From the NCBI GenBank assembly GCA_019187405.1, contig JABAQZ010000001.1, positions 62,001-126,000 on the forward strand: a stretch of 64,000 nt of DNA. The letters run 5' to 3'. A program made the translations under genes and the position numbers. The stretch comes from Ignavibacteria bacterium (GTDB taxonomy: Bacteria; Bacteroidota; Ignavibacteria; Tepidaquicellales; Tepidaquicellaceae). The notes beneath the pieces are model-generated. The model saw only the letters and a program-made list of their open reading frames with translations, made no database searches and was not told where the DNA came from. Shown here in pieces: positions 55,850 to 64,000 of this stretch. Within the stretch, counting starts at the first letter, position 1. Each line of letters opens with the position of its first letter.

Positions 55850-56320
55850 TTATTTTAATCCTTCTTCCTTCATTCTGAAGTCAAGAAGTTTTGTAATAAG
55901 AGGGTGTACATTATCCTTGTTAAACGAAAGCATCCTTCTTTTTCCAAATCGCGTATCTAAAACGGCAAAAGCATTTACAATCGGATTTGGATGAATCAAT
56001 GCATCATTGATTGACAGATTAAGAAAGTCATTACAAGCGTCAAAAAAATCATGTCGGGAGAATTCGCCTTTTTCAACGGCATTATTTTCATTTCTTTCCT
56101 CCGCAGGAATTCTCTTATCGATGTCGGGAGTATTCCATGAATACTTTGCGTAATTATCCGGGGTAGAAAAATTTGCTATCTCTTCGCCATTTATTGTCAT
56201 CCAGCCTCTTACCATAAAGTTACTTCCGGAGGTATATCTCGTTGTGTGAATGTGAATTTTGTCTTTCACGCTTACTGCAAACCGGTCTTCAATGTTTTTT
56301 TTAAGTTTACTCCATTTCAT
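55850..56320 (-). CDS. Conserved protein, possibly SF0329 family
   Basis: A 156-residue soluble protein starting MKWSKLKKNIEDRF, with IHIHTTRYTSG and GRWM-like RGWMTINGEEIANFST, and ending with FGKRRML, DNVHPLITKLLDFRMKEEG. From memory this resembles the SF0329 family of uncharacterised proteins, a tentative match. There is no signal peptide or membrane segment. It precedes ybjQ by 21 bp on the minus strand and is divergent from ndh (154 bp between), where both promoters should lie. Confidence 0.75.
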   Translation of the reverse strand: MKWSKLKKNIEDRFAVSVKDKIHIHTTRYTSGSNFMVRGWMTINGEEIANFSTPDNYAKYSWNTPDIDKRIPAEERNENNAVEKGEFSRHDFFDACNDFLNLSINDALIHPNPIVNAFAVLDTRFGKRRMLSFNKDNVHPLITKLLDFRMKEEGLK

Positions 56321-56474
56321 GGATGCAAATTTGATTTGATGATTTTTAAAATCAAGTTAAATTATTGTATAAAAAGCAGAATGAAGTAACAGTATCGATT
56401 TTGATAAAAAAATTTCTATTTAACTATTTTACTAATGCTGAATTTTCTTACGGATTTATAGATTTCTTAATTGA

Positions 56475-57773
56475 ATGCAAGCCAGTATTTTTGAAAAAAA
56501 TATTTTGAATAAAAAACATGTAGTCATAATCGGAGCTGGATTTGGAGGATTGCAGGCGGTTAAAAAGCTTTCGAAAGAGAAATGTCTAAACGTAACGCTT
56601 ATAGATAAAAAAAATCATCACCTATTTCAGCCGCTTCTGTATCAGGTTGCCACAGCTGTTTTAAGCCCGGCAGATATTGCAATTCCCACAAGGTCATTAA
56701 TGCACAGAAAAAAAAATGTAACGATTTTAATGGACGAAGTAACATCGATTGACATAAAAAACAAAATAATTGTATTGGAGGACAAAGAAATTTCATACGA
56801 TTATCTGATATTAGCAGCAGGAGCAAGAACAGGATATTTCGGAAAAACGGATTACATGAAATACACTTACGGCTTAAAGAACCTGCAGGATGCTCTGCGG
56901 ATCAGAAACAAAATTCTGACATCTTTTGAAGAAGCAGAGAATCATCCGGAGAATGCAGAGAAGCTGCTTAAATTTATCATCATCGGAGGAGGACCGACAG
57001 GAGTCGAACTTGCAGGTTCGATTGCAGAGCTTTCAAATCATATTATCAGAGAAGAATTCAGAAACATAGATACAAGCAAAGCTGATATTAAGTTAATTGA
57101 AGCGAGCTCGGACTTGTTAGCAACTTTTAATCGTGAACTATCCGTATATACGAAGCTGAGATTAGAAAAAAGGAATGTCAGAGTAATACTGAATACAAGG
57201 GTTATAAAAATAGAACCGAACAAAGTTTTTGTAAAGGGAATAGAAGGCGAAAATGAATTCGAAGCAAGTTTAATTATATGGACCGCTGGAGTTGAAGCAG
57301 TTCCATTAACAATAGATACAGGATTACCGGTAGGCAGAAATAACAGGCTCAAAGTAAATCGGTATTGCTCATTTGACAATCATCCTGAGATATTTGCAAT
57401 AGGCGACATTGCGGAGTTTAGTGAAGGCGGAAAGATACTTCCCGGAGTTTCAGCAGTGGCAATGCAGGAGGGAAGGTATGCCGCTCGAGCAATCATAGAT
57501 GAAATTAAAGGCAGAGAAAAGAAGCCGTTTATATATTTTGATAAAGGCAACATGGCGACCATAGGCAGGAAAGATGCTGTTGCGGAACTGGGAGGATTTA
57601 AACTTACCGGTTTTATGGGATGGTTGATGTGGCTTTTTGTTCATTTGTTTTATCAAGTGGGTTTCAAAAATAAAATTTCCATTCTTATAACATGGATATG
57701 GAGTTACATTACATTCGGAGCGGCAGCGAGAGTAATACAGGAGCCTTTGACTGAAAAAGATTTAAAAATTTAA
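56475..57773 (+). CDS. ndh: Type II NADH dehydrogenase (NDH-2)
   Basis: Membrane-associated flavoprotein that oxidises NADH and reduces quinone without pumping protons. The 432 residues contain VVIIGAGFGGLQAVKKL (FAD), NHHLFQPLLYQVATAVLSPADIAIP (the conserved quinone-site motif split here for length), IIIGGGPTGVELAGSIAEL (NADH), IFAIGDIAEF (FAD), and the C-terminal amphipathic/hydrophobic segment GWLMWLFVHLFYQVGF that anchors it to the membrane. It can feed quinol to the chain ending in the oxidase at 25.9-31.6 kb. A YciI-like gene follows after 8 bp. Confidence 0.95.
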   Translation: MQASIFEKNILNKKHVVIIGAGFGGLQAVKKLSKEKCLNVTLIDKKNHHLFQPLLYQVATAVLSPADIAIPTRSLMHRKKNVTILMDEVTSIDIKNKIIVLEDKEISYDYLILAAGARTGYFGKTDYMKYTYGLKNLQDALRIRNKILTSFEEAENHPENAEKLLKFIIIGGGPTGVELAGSIAELSNHIIREEFRNIDTSKADIKLIEASSDLLATFNRELSVYTKLRLEKRNVRVILNTRVIKIEPNKVFVKGIEGENEFEASLIIWTAGVEAVPLTIDTGLPVGRNNRLKVNRYCSFDNHPEIFAIGDIAEFSEGGKILPGVSAVAMQEGRYAARAIIDEIKGREKKPFIYFDKGNMATIGRKDAVAELGGFKLTGFMGWLMWLFVHLFYQVGFKNKISILITWIWSYITFGAAARVIQEPLTEKDLKI

Positions 57774-57781
57774 TATGCAAT

Positions 57782-58108
57782 ATGACAGAAAACAAAAAAA
57801 AATTATACTGTTACATTCTCAAACTCAGACCTGCATTTTACAGAAAGGAAGACTGGACGGATAAGGAAGTTGAGATTGTGGGAATACACTTTAATTATTT
57901 AAAGGATTATGCGAAGAAAGGGATTTTATTTTTAGCAGGAAGGACAGTCAATGAGCCGATGACGGAAAAAGATCTTGGTATTGTTATATTGGAGACGGAA
58001 ACTGAAATTGAAGCGCAAAACATAATGGAAAATGATCCTGCGGTGAAAGACGGACTGATGACAGCGGAGCTGTTTACATTTTCGCTTGCATTGATGAGGA
58101 GAGAGTGA
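57782..58108 (+). CDS. YciI-like domain protein
   Basis: A 108-residue protein of the YciI/dimeric alpha-beta barrel type. The pattern is Y-C-Y-I-LKLRPAF, HFNYLKDYAKKGILFLAGR (the helix and strand with the conserved His and Gly-Gly-like turn), and TEIEAQNIMENDPAVKDGLM (the DDP-like motif that names the family, here NDPAV). The active role is unknown. It lies 8 bp after ndh and is probably co-transcribed with it. Confidence 0.88.
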   Translation: MTENKKKLYCYILKLRPAFYRKEDWTDKEVEIVGIHFNYLKDYAKKGILFLAGRTVNEPMTEKDLGIVILETETEIEAQNIMENDPAVKDGLMTAELFTFSLALMRRE

Positions 58109-58587
58109 GAGATTTCACTTTCCAATTCTCATTATTTTCATGCCTTTGGTTTTTTAATGATTTTATTTTTAGTTTTATTATTTTGAAAAATCTAATCTCA
58201 CATCTTACTTTCACTTTACGATAAGATTCTTTGCTAAGAAGAGTTAGGTTTTTACTGAAACTGAAATTTGTAAGAACTTTTTCAATCTTAAATCCTGCTT
58301 GATAAAAAGAATAAAAAACAGTTAGAGAAAAAATAATTGTTACCATAAAATGAATCCAATAGCAAATGAACGAAGCAATAAGATTTCATTTAATTACTTT
58401 AGCATACATCCGGCGTGAAAATTATTTCTTTATGAAGACTATTTCGCGTAAACATTTTATGTAAGATATTGAAATTCAGAATTGCCATAAAAAAAATTAC
58501 CAAAAGTAATAGCTGTTAAAACAAGTTCCATATTTTAACTGTTTGATGTCAAAAAATAAGTTTATTCATCTTTAATCAAAATTATAC
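58109..58587. other. Intergenic, no convincing gene
   Basis: About 480 bp. A minus-strand frame (58074-58346, 90 codons) has a hydrophobic start but overlaps the YciI gene, has no recognisable domain and a Lys/Ser-rich tail, so I do not call it. No terminator hairpin was seen. Confidence 0.5.
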
Positions 58588-60156
58588 TCATGGTCTGATG
58601 ACACTTACAAAATTTGCCGCATTATTATCGACTAGCGCTGCATCTGTAGCATCTACGATATTATCACCCGTTACATCGGTAATGACATAACCCACAACAA
58701 AAGCGCCTGCATCATTGTCCACATCTCCTGCATCAGTTGCGTCTATTACATCATCCTGATTTACATCACCGTTGTAAATGCAATACTTCGTTCCGTTCAA
58801 TATCAGATTATTTCCGTATGCCTGATTAATCGAAGAAGTGAAATCATAGTTTGATTCAACTCCTTTCGTAAAATATTCTCCGGGAGATTTGCTCCAGGTT
58901 TCAATTGAGTTTCTATGCATCACAACTAAATAGTAATTTCCCTGGAGAGCATTTATAAATTCAAATTTACCTGTAAAAGATAAGCTGTCAATAACAGATT
59001 TAGCGGAATCAATTAAAGCATAAGGTGAAGTATTATTTCTTAAGAATGCAAACATTGTGTCTTTCATGTTAAGCGAGTTGGAAAAATTGTTATAGAATCC
59101 TTGTTCAATGACACTTACATTTACGAGTATTGATAAAGGTGAATCAACAATCCAGGCAGGTCCAAAGGGCGATCCGCCATATTTTACGATTCCATTGCTC
59201 GGTCCTCCTGAAGCGCCTGAAACATCATTTAATGTATCTCCTGCGCCTTCATTGAAATGAAAAAGCGCTAATGTATTTGCATCCGAAACAAATTCAGATG
59301 TAGAAGGCGTAAAGTTGCTTGAATATCTTATTGAGTTTGAAATTCTTAATTCGTCAATTTGTCCGTTGAAGGAAGGATAAGCTGAACCGGCGTCATGTTT
59401 TTCTGCAGCGATTACAAGAAACGGGTCACTGTCAGGAAAGGAGGTGGATCTGTTATTTCTATAGCTTACATCACCCGAAGGACCATTGTCGGTTGATTCA
59501 AGGATTCCGTTTACAAATATTTTTATTGTTCCCGTTGTAGTGGATCTTGTAATTGCAATATGTTTCCATGAATTGTCTGCAACGTTACTCGATGCAATAA
59601 TTGACCGCCCTGTTCCGAGTCGGTCAATGCCAAAACAGACTGTTCTTTCATTTGGACCGCCACCGCTGAAGTTTCCAATAGCTATTCCAAAATCTCCATA
59701 ATCACCTGAACCATAAACATCTCTGTCTAAGATTATATTGCCTGTTATCCATCCATCTCCGTTAGCTTGAGCATATACAACTCCGTTATTTGAATCTGCT
59801 GCGGCTTTCATCCAAAACTCAATTGTAAAATTTCCGCCGACATCAATTGGTTTAGCGGGATTATCCAGCTTGATCTTTACTCTGTCAATATCATTCGCAC
59901 CATTGCCAAAAAATTTCAGAGAATAATTTTGATAAGCTTCAACAGAAATATTTTTGTAAGATTTATTCATGAAACCAAATACACCGTCAACTGCTTTAAA
60001 ATTTTGTCCGGGCATGTTATCGTATTTTGCACTAATTACATTAAAATCATTTGCAGCGGCAGTTGCGTTTTGCGACAGAAATGGGGTGTTAATATTTTGC
60101 GAACAGATTGTGTATGAAATTAAAAATAATAAAAGGGTCAATGAAATCTTTTTCAT
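58588..60156 (-). CDS. Secreted LamG-domain protein with dockerin-like C-terminus
   Basis: A 522-residue exported protein. The signal peptide ends near TICSQN. Residues about 75-310 form a concanavalin A/LamG-like lectin fold (FTIEFWMKAAADSNNGVVYA; NSWKHIAITRSTTTGTIKIF; NGQIDELRISNSIRYSSNF; LALFHFNEGAGDTLND). A short beta-rich domain follows (about 335-440). The end is a dockerin-like module with calcium loops DVNQDDVIDATD (464-475) and DVTGDNIVDATD (494-505), ending SVIRP. The last 80 residues align with those of the beta-helix protein at 3556-4761, including the pre-module motif KYCIYNGDVNQD. Surface glycan binding is likely but unproven. Confidence 0.9.
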   Translation of the reverse strand: MKKISLTLLLFLISYTICSQNINTPFLSQNATAAANDFNVISAKYDNMPGQNFKAVDGVFGFMNKSYKNISVEAYQNYSLKFFGNGANDIDRVKIKLDNPAKPIDVGGNFTIEFWMKAAADSNNGVVYAQANGDGWITGNIILDRDVYGSGDYGDFGIAIGNFSGGGPNERTVCFGIDRLGTGRSIIASSNVADNSWKHIAITRSTTTGTIKIFVNGILESTDNGPSGDVSYRNNRSTSFPDSDPFLVIAAEKHDAGSAYPSFNGQIDELRISNSIRYSSNFTPSTSEFVSDANTLALFHFNEGAGDTLNDVSGASGGPSNGIVKYGGSPFGPAWIVDSPLSILVNVSVIEQGFYNNFSNSLNMKDTMFAFLRNNTSPYALIDSAKSVIDSLSFTGKFEFINALQGNYYLVVMHRNSIETWSKSPGEYFTKGVESNYDFTSSINQAYGNNLILNGTKYCIYNGDVNQDDVIDATDAGDVDNDAGAFVVGYVITDVTGDNIVDATDAALVDNNAANFVSVIRP

Positions 60157-60428
60157 ATTGCAGAATTTATTTTAAGAATAAATAAATGATTTTCATTCAA
60201 TAATTCTATTCATTCCAGTATACGTTTTATTTTTCCGCATTACTTAAAAAGCGAAGTGCATGCTTGTTTTTTGTTCACGTTGGTTTTCAGCAATATAATA
60301 TCAGAAACACTCAGGACTTGAAAAAAGCCACAGCTTTGTAAAGTTTTAATCTTCTCTTAAATATAATTTTAATATTAAAGCATAAGATATTTCAGGTCAT
60401 TGACGGATATTTCTCTCTCCTTAAATTT

Positions 60429-60923
60429 TTGCAAATTTTCTTTGTGTATCTTCGCAGCGGAAACCTTGCAAAGTCAAGGGATTTACTTACCGATTACTCA
60501 AAGTTTCTTTACCCGTCCCACATTAAAAACGTACTTCTTCTCGGGGAATCCTATATACTTTTTGAAGAAAAAAAATACAAAGAAGCTCTATCTACTGTTT
60601 CAAAAATCAACACAAAATTAATTACAATAAAAATTTACATGAGAAAATTAATTTTGAAATTAGAGTATGAACTTAATGATTATGATTCAAACAAAGATAG
60701 CATAGATAACTTTCGTCATTTTGTAAAGAACAGCAATCAGATTAGCGAAATCATCAAAAAAGCATTGGTGGAATTTTTAGATTTATTGAATGATTTTGTA
60801 AACACAAAATCAAATGAGTTTGATGATTACAAATTCAGTAATCTTAAAGCAAGAGCGGAAACATTTAATGATCTTTTGGACAGAAGTTGGTTTCAGAAAC
60901 AACTAAAGAAAAGGAGTCCCTGA
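60429..60923 (+). CDS. Hypothetical protein, probable remnant of a larger gene
   Basis: A 164-residue helical, Lys/Leu/Asn-rich protein without signal peptide. SYILFEEKKYKEALSTVSKI resembles a TPR-type helix pair. The end DLLDRSWFQKQL resembles the C-terminal end of longer uncharacterised Ignavibacteria-type proteins that finish in a WLLEK-like motif, from memory. The start is a weak TTG at 60429. The frame is open back to 60342 without another start codon. It could therefore be the 3' part of a gene whose 5' part is lost. No neighbour in an operon. Confidence 0.5.
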   Translation: MQIFFVYLRSGNLAKSRDLLTDYSKFLYPSHIKNVLLLGESYILFEEKKYKEALSTVSKINTKLITIKIYMRKLILKLEYELNDYDSNKDSIDNFRHFVKNSNQISEIIKKALVEFLDLLNDFVNTKSNEFDDYKFSNLKARAETFNDLLDRSWFQKQLKKRSP

Positions 60924-61126
60924 ATTCTTCTTTGAGAATGTTTTCAGAAATGACATGAGTTTACTTTTGTTATATTAAATTTGAAGCGCTTCAGAAAATT
61001 TCAGCTCTGTACAGCTTTAGAGGATATGCAAAATTTAAATTCCTATTAGCGCAAAATATTTTGCTTAATTTGAAAACGTTAACTTAAGTTAGATTTAACG
61101 GAAACAAACACCTCAATTACGCCGAA

Positions 61127-62425
61127 TTACTTTTCGATCCCCACTCTTATCATGCCTTCGCCGTAGCGTGATTTTATTTTGTCAAGCGCTCCGTAGGGAA
61201 TCGAGCTCTGATTTCCGAACAGCGACAGATTGGTTTCCTTCAGGTCCGTGTGAAGGTCATAGACTCCCATGCCAAACTGCCGCGCCTTGAGTTTGCTTGT
61301 CGGTTTTACAAGTCCGTCATACACCCGCATTGCCGCATTAAACATTTCTCTGTCGTCATTTGTGTGATGGACGAGCTTTACCAGCGCGGAATCATATTTG
61401 AGGTTTTCGAATCTCACGGAGAGGTGCATGTATCCGGCGACGAGCTCCTTTGAGCGGAGCTTTCTGCAAATGTATTCGCCGATTCTTCTGATTTCCTTTC
61501 GCGTGTCTTCGGGTTTGTAAATCGGCTCGGACATTGTGTGATAGTGGTTCAGTGATTTTTCTTTTTTGACCTTCCTTGTGATTTCTGAAGTGTCCTCGCC
61601 GCGCGCAAGTTTTCTCAGAATGATACCGTTTATGCCGAACTGCTTCCGCATTGCAATTGGAGAACTGCGGGCAAGGTCGCCGATTGTGATTATTCCCATC
61701 GCCGCAAGCCGGAGCTCTATCCTTCTGCCTACGCCCCACAACTTGCTTGCCGGCATTCCGTAAATTTTCTCAACTTTGTTTTCCTGAGTTACCGCCGAAA
61801 GTCCGTCGGGTTTTTTTAGCTTAGTCGCAAGCTTGGCAAATGACTTGTTGTATGAAATGCCGATGGAGACGGTAAGATTCTCGATTTCTCTTATGCGTCT
61901 TTTGATTTCTGAGGCAATACTTCCGGCTTCAAAAAAATTACGCGCAACCGGAGTCAAATCGACAAAACATTCATCAACGCTGTATTGCTCGATGCAGTCA
62001 TCCGGAACAAATTCCCTGAGCGCATTCAAAAGATTAAGCGTGATGGCTTCATATTTCGGACCGTAGCACGGAAGAGAAATCAGGTTCGGGCATATTCTTC
62101 TTGCTTCGACTACCGACATGCCCGTATCCACTCCTAAAGCTCTTGCTTCGTATGAAGCAGTCATTACAATGCCCTTGCTGTTTCCCATTCCGCCAACGGA
62201 AACGGGCTTGCCGCGGAGTTTCGGATTGTCGCGCTGCTCGACTTGCGCGTAAAAAGCGTCAAAGTCCATGTGTGCAAAAAATCTGTTTATATGCTCGGAA
62301 ATATGACAGTTCATGTCCTTTATGTGCGGAAAAGAATACAACGGCATTATGCGAACCCTCTTGAAGAGATTGTCAAAACTTCCCTCTTCGCGCGGAATGA
62401 AATATTCTGAACTTATTGACTGCAT
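61127..62425 (-). CDS. dinB: DNA polymerase IV
   Basis: Y-family translesion polymerase. Catalytic Asp residues are D54 and D56 region in FFAHMDFDAFYAQVEQRDNP and the pair in EQYSVDECFVDLTP. GKPVSVGG and GIVMTASYEARALGV are finger motifs, and SISYNKSFAKLATKLKKPDG with KLWGVGRR follows. NLSLF near residue 405 fits the beta-clamp-binding motif. The ATG at 62425 gives 432 residues with a 50-residue leader; an ATG at 62314 (residue 38) is nearer the usual start. Base composition is visibly more GC-rich than neighbours (many GCG, CGC, CTC), hinting at transfer or a different codon regime. Confidence 0.94.
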   Translation of the reverse strand: MQSISSEYFIPREEGSFDNLFKRVRIMPLYSFPHIKDMNCHISEHINRFFAHMDFDAFYAQVEQRDNPKLRGKPVSVGGMGNSKGIVMTASYEARALGVDTGMSVVEARRICPNLISLPCYGPKYEAITLNLLNALREFVPDDCIEQYSVDECFVDLTPVARNFFEAGSIASEIKRRIREIENLTVSIGISYNKSFAKLATKLKKPDGLSAVTQENKVEKIYGMPASKLWGVGRRIELRLAAMGIITIGDLARSSPIAMRKQFGINGIILRKLARGEDTSEITRKVKKEKSLNHYHTMSEPIYKPEDTRKEIRRIGEYICRKLRSKELVAGYMHLSVRFENLKYDSALVKLVHHTNDDREMFNAAMRVYDGLVKPTSKLKARQFGMGVYDLHTDLKETNLSLFGNQSSIPYGALDKIKSRYGEGMIRVGIEK

Positions 62426-62476
62426 ACCTTAATAATTTAAGGTAATATATTAAATTTACTCGTAAAAAAAAATTCC

Positions 62477-62584
62477 ATGGAAAAGCAGATCATTAAAGAA
62501 ATTATCGAGTTGTCAAACTCTTTGACTATCGGCATAAGCGTGGATTTGTCCAAAATTATAAAGGCGCTGGATTGCGTGAATTAA
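62477..62584 (+). CDS. Possible small protein (35 residues)
   Basis: ATG to TAA frame encoding MEKQIIKEIIELSNSLTIGI and ISVDLSKIIKALDCVN, an amphipathic helical peptide. It is divergent from dinB with 51 bp between them and has the same richer codon use as dinB (GCG, CTG, TCC). No Shine-Dalgarno or family could be recognised, so it may be chance. Confidence 0.3.
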   Translation: MEKQIIKEIIELSNSLTIGISVDLSKIIKALDCVN

Positions 62585-62684
62585 TAAGAGGTTTATTTTG
62601 ACAAAATCATTTTGCATTGTAACAAAACATATACTTTTTATTTTGCTGAAGTATAATTAACAAACCGACCGTAACAACTAAAGC

Positions 62685-64000
62685 ATGATTGATATTTCAA
62701 TATTAAAATCTGCATATAGAATAATGTGCACGTCCAACAGAATGGCGGAAATTTATGACGAAAACCGGCAGATATGCAAGTTTGTTCATTCTACTTCAAG
62801 AGGACATGAGGCAATCCAGCTGGCAGTGGGTATGCAGCTGAAGAGCTGTGATTATATAAGTCCGTATTACCGTGACGAATCAATACTGCTCGGAATGGGT
62901 ATTCAGCCTTATGAAATGATGCTTCAGCTGCTGGCTAAAAAGGATGATCCTTTTTCGGGAGGCAGGAGTTATTACGGACATCCGTCATTAAAGAGGGAAG
63001 GATTTCCGAAAATTCCGCATCAGTCCAGCGCTACCGGGATGCAGGCAATTCCTGCAACTGGGATGGCTCATGGAATACAGTATCTCGAGTCAATGAATTT
63101 ACTCAATACAGATGAAAAGCCGGTTGTTGTTTGTTCACTCGGTGACGGTGCAGTTACCGAAGGTGAAGTATCAGAAGCATTTCAAATGGCTGTTCTCAAA
63201 AAGCTGCCTATCATTTATCTCATTCAAGACAATCAATGGGGAATATCGGCATATTCAAATGAACTCAGTGCAATGGATGCATATAAGTTTGCCGAAGGCT
63301 TTAAAGGATTTAAAAGAATCAGGATTGACGGTTCGGATTTTGTTGAGAGTTATGAAAAATTTGGCGAAGCTCTTGATTATGTAAGAGCAAAGCGTCAGCC
63401 GGTATTAATTCATGCGAGAGTGCCTTTGCTTGGTCATCACACTTCGGGAGTAAGAAAAGAATGGTACAGGCATGACCTCGCAGAGCATGAAATGAATAAC
63501 CCAGTTCCCAAGCTGCGAAACCTGCTGACGAATTTAAACATTGACGAAAATGAATTGTTGAAAATAGAAAATGAAGGAAAGCAGTTAGCCGAAGAAAGTT
63601 TTCAGAAAGCCGTGAATGCCGATAATCCTGATTTAGATTCAATATATCTTTATGAGTTTGCTCCGACTCCTGTTACCGAAGAAAAGGGAATCCGCAGTCC
63701 GGAAGGAAAAGAACAGATTTTAATGGTAGATGCGGGATTGTATGCAATGGATGAAATTCTCCGAAAGCATCCGGAAGCAGTTTTTTACGGACAAGATGTA
63801 GGAAAAAGACTCGGAGGCGTATTCAGGGAAGCCGCTACATTAGCTCAAAAATACGGAGATAACAGAGTGTTCAATACTCCGATCGAAGAAGCATACATTG
63901 TCGGATCGACTGCAGGCATGAGCGCAGTCGGTGTTAAGCCGATAGTGGAAATTCAATTTGCCGATTATGCATGGGCTGGAATTAACCAACTGGTTGTCGA
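62685..64000 (+). CDS. 2-oxo acid dehydrogenase E1, fused alpha/beta chains (partial)
   Basis: Thiamine-diphosphate E1 of the branched-chain 2-oxo acid (or pyruvate/acetoin) dehydrogenase type, running off the right edge after 438 codons. Residues 1-330 are the alpha chain: FVHSTSRGHEAIQLAVG, SPYYRDESILLGMG and the TPP motif GDGAVTEGE (GDG at 153-155) to N183 in IQDNQWGIS. From about residue 345 the beta chain begins in the same frame: QILMVDAGLYAMDEIL, FYGQDVGKRLGGVFR, RVFNTPIEEAYIVGSTAGMS and VEIQFADYAWAGINQL. Beta subunits are usually separate genes, so this is a fusion. The start ATG fits the alpha-chain N-terminus. Confidence 0.95.
   Translation, partial: MIDISILKSAYRIMCTSNRMAEIYDENRQICKFVHSTSRGHEAIQLAVGMQLKSCDYISPYYRDESILLGMGIQPYEMMLQLLAKKDDPFSGGRSYYGHPSLKREGFPKIPHQSSATGMQAIPATGMAHGIQYLESMNLLNTDEKPVVVCSLGDGAVTEGEVSEAFQMAVLKKLPIIYLIQDNQWGISAYSNELSAMDAYKFAEGFKGFKRIRIDGSDFVESYEKFGEALDYVRAKRQPVLIHARVPLLGHHTSGVRKEWYRHDLAEHEMNNPVPKLRNLLTNLNIDENELLKIENEGKQLAEESFQKAVNADNPDLDSIYLYEFAPTPVTEEKGIRSPEGKEQILMVDAGLYAMDEILRKHPEAVFYGQDVGKRLGGVFREAATLAQKYGDNRVFNTPIEEAYIVGSTAGMSAVGVKPIVEIQFADYAWAGINQLVV

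Noticed and set aside
58074-58346. 90-codon minus-strand frame with a hydrophobic start
   Set aside because: It overlaps the 3' end of the YciI gene, and its second half is low-complexity Lys/Ser. No family recognised.
1-64000. tRNA, rRNA, riboswitch or prophage
   Set aside because: No tRNA-like cloverleaf or TTCGAAT loop in intergenic DNA, no rRNA sequence, no recognised riboswitch core and no phage structural genes were seen.

Overview
The window looks like a chromosomal segment of a low-GC, Gram-negative member of the Bacteroidota/Chlorobiota branch, most probably an Ignavibacteria-type organism. This is inferred from: an LptD-like outer-membrane assembly protein, a TonB-dependent receptor with an N-terminal carboxypeptidase-regulatory-like domain, a secreted protein with a type IX secretion C-terminal sorting domain (NFPNPFNP motif), two secreted proteins ending in a dockerin-like double calcium loop and the residues IRP, and an aerobic A2-type heme-copper oxidase cluster. 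No rRNA or tRNA gene was found. Nearly all genes are housekeeping or cell-envelope genes.

1-12 kb: alanine racemase, then a very acidic 692-residue protein; an AT-rich patch (about 3.5-6.5 kb) with a secreted beta-helix/dockerin-like protein and a broken membrane glycosyltransferase-like gene; then manC, methylmalonyl-CoA epimerase, uvrC and rmuC. 12-16.6 kb: a small lipoprotein, a large beta-propeller-type T9SS cargo protein, a REP-associated tyrosine transposase and a 12-copy, 16-bp tandem array. 16.6-24.7 kb: mnmG, a DUF6986/CitE-like aldolase, two transporters, cysS and a small secreted protein. 25-31.7 kb: a respiratory operon (SCO, ctaD, ctaE, ctaF, ctaC, ctaB, and a membrane protein fused to cytochrome c), closed by a clear terminator. 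31.7-43.2 kb: a sirtuin, lptD-dapF, an exported protein, and the pyruvate dehydrogenase genes (lpdA on +; pdhC and aceE on -) with arfB between. 43.3-46 kb: a second 12-copy, 16-bp array related to the first, then livK-livH without the other Liv genes. 46-52.5 kb: TonB receptor, a small membrane protein, an Lrp-type regulator directly upstream of glnA, and a DUF4349 lipoprotein. 52.6-58.1 kb: a radical-SAM protein, a stand-alone RapZ C-terminal domain, an MFS protein, YbjQ, a small conserved protein, NDH-2 and a YciI-like protein. 58.6-64 kb: a LamG/dockerin-like secreted protein, a probable gene remnant, dinB, a possible small ORF, and the start of a fused alpha/beta 2-oxo acid dehydrogenase E1 that runs off the window.

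The most unusual signals are: two related arrays of exactly twelve 16-bp units with internal dyad symmetry, one lying 305 bp from a RAYT transposase; two good genes (ctaB and the Lrp-type regulator) whose reading frames contain no ATG, GTG or TTG at a plausible start, leaving ATT as the best candidate in both; a membrane-cytochrome c fusion in the oxidase operon; a glutamine synthetase with Phe in place of the adenylylation Tyr; and a membrane gene broken by both a T10 frameshift and an in-frame TAG.
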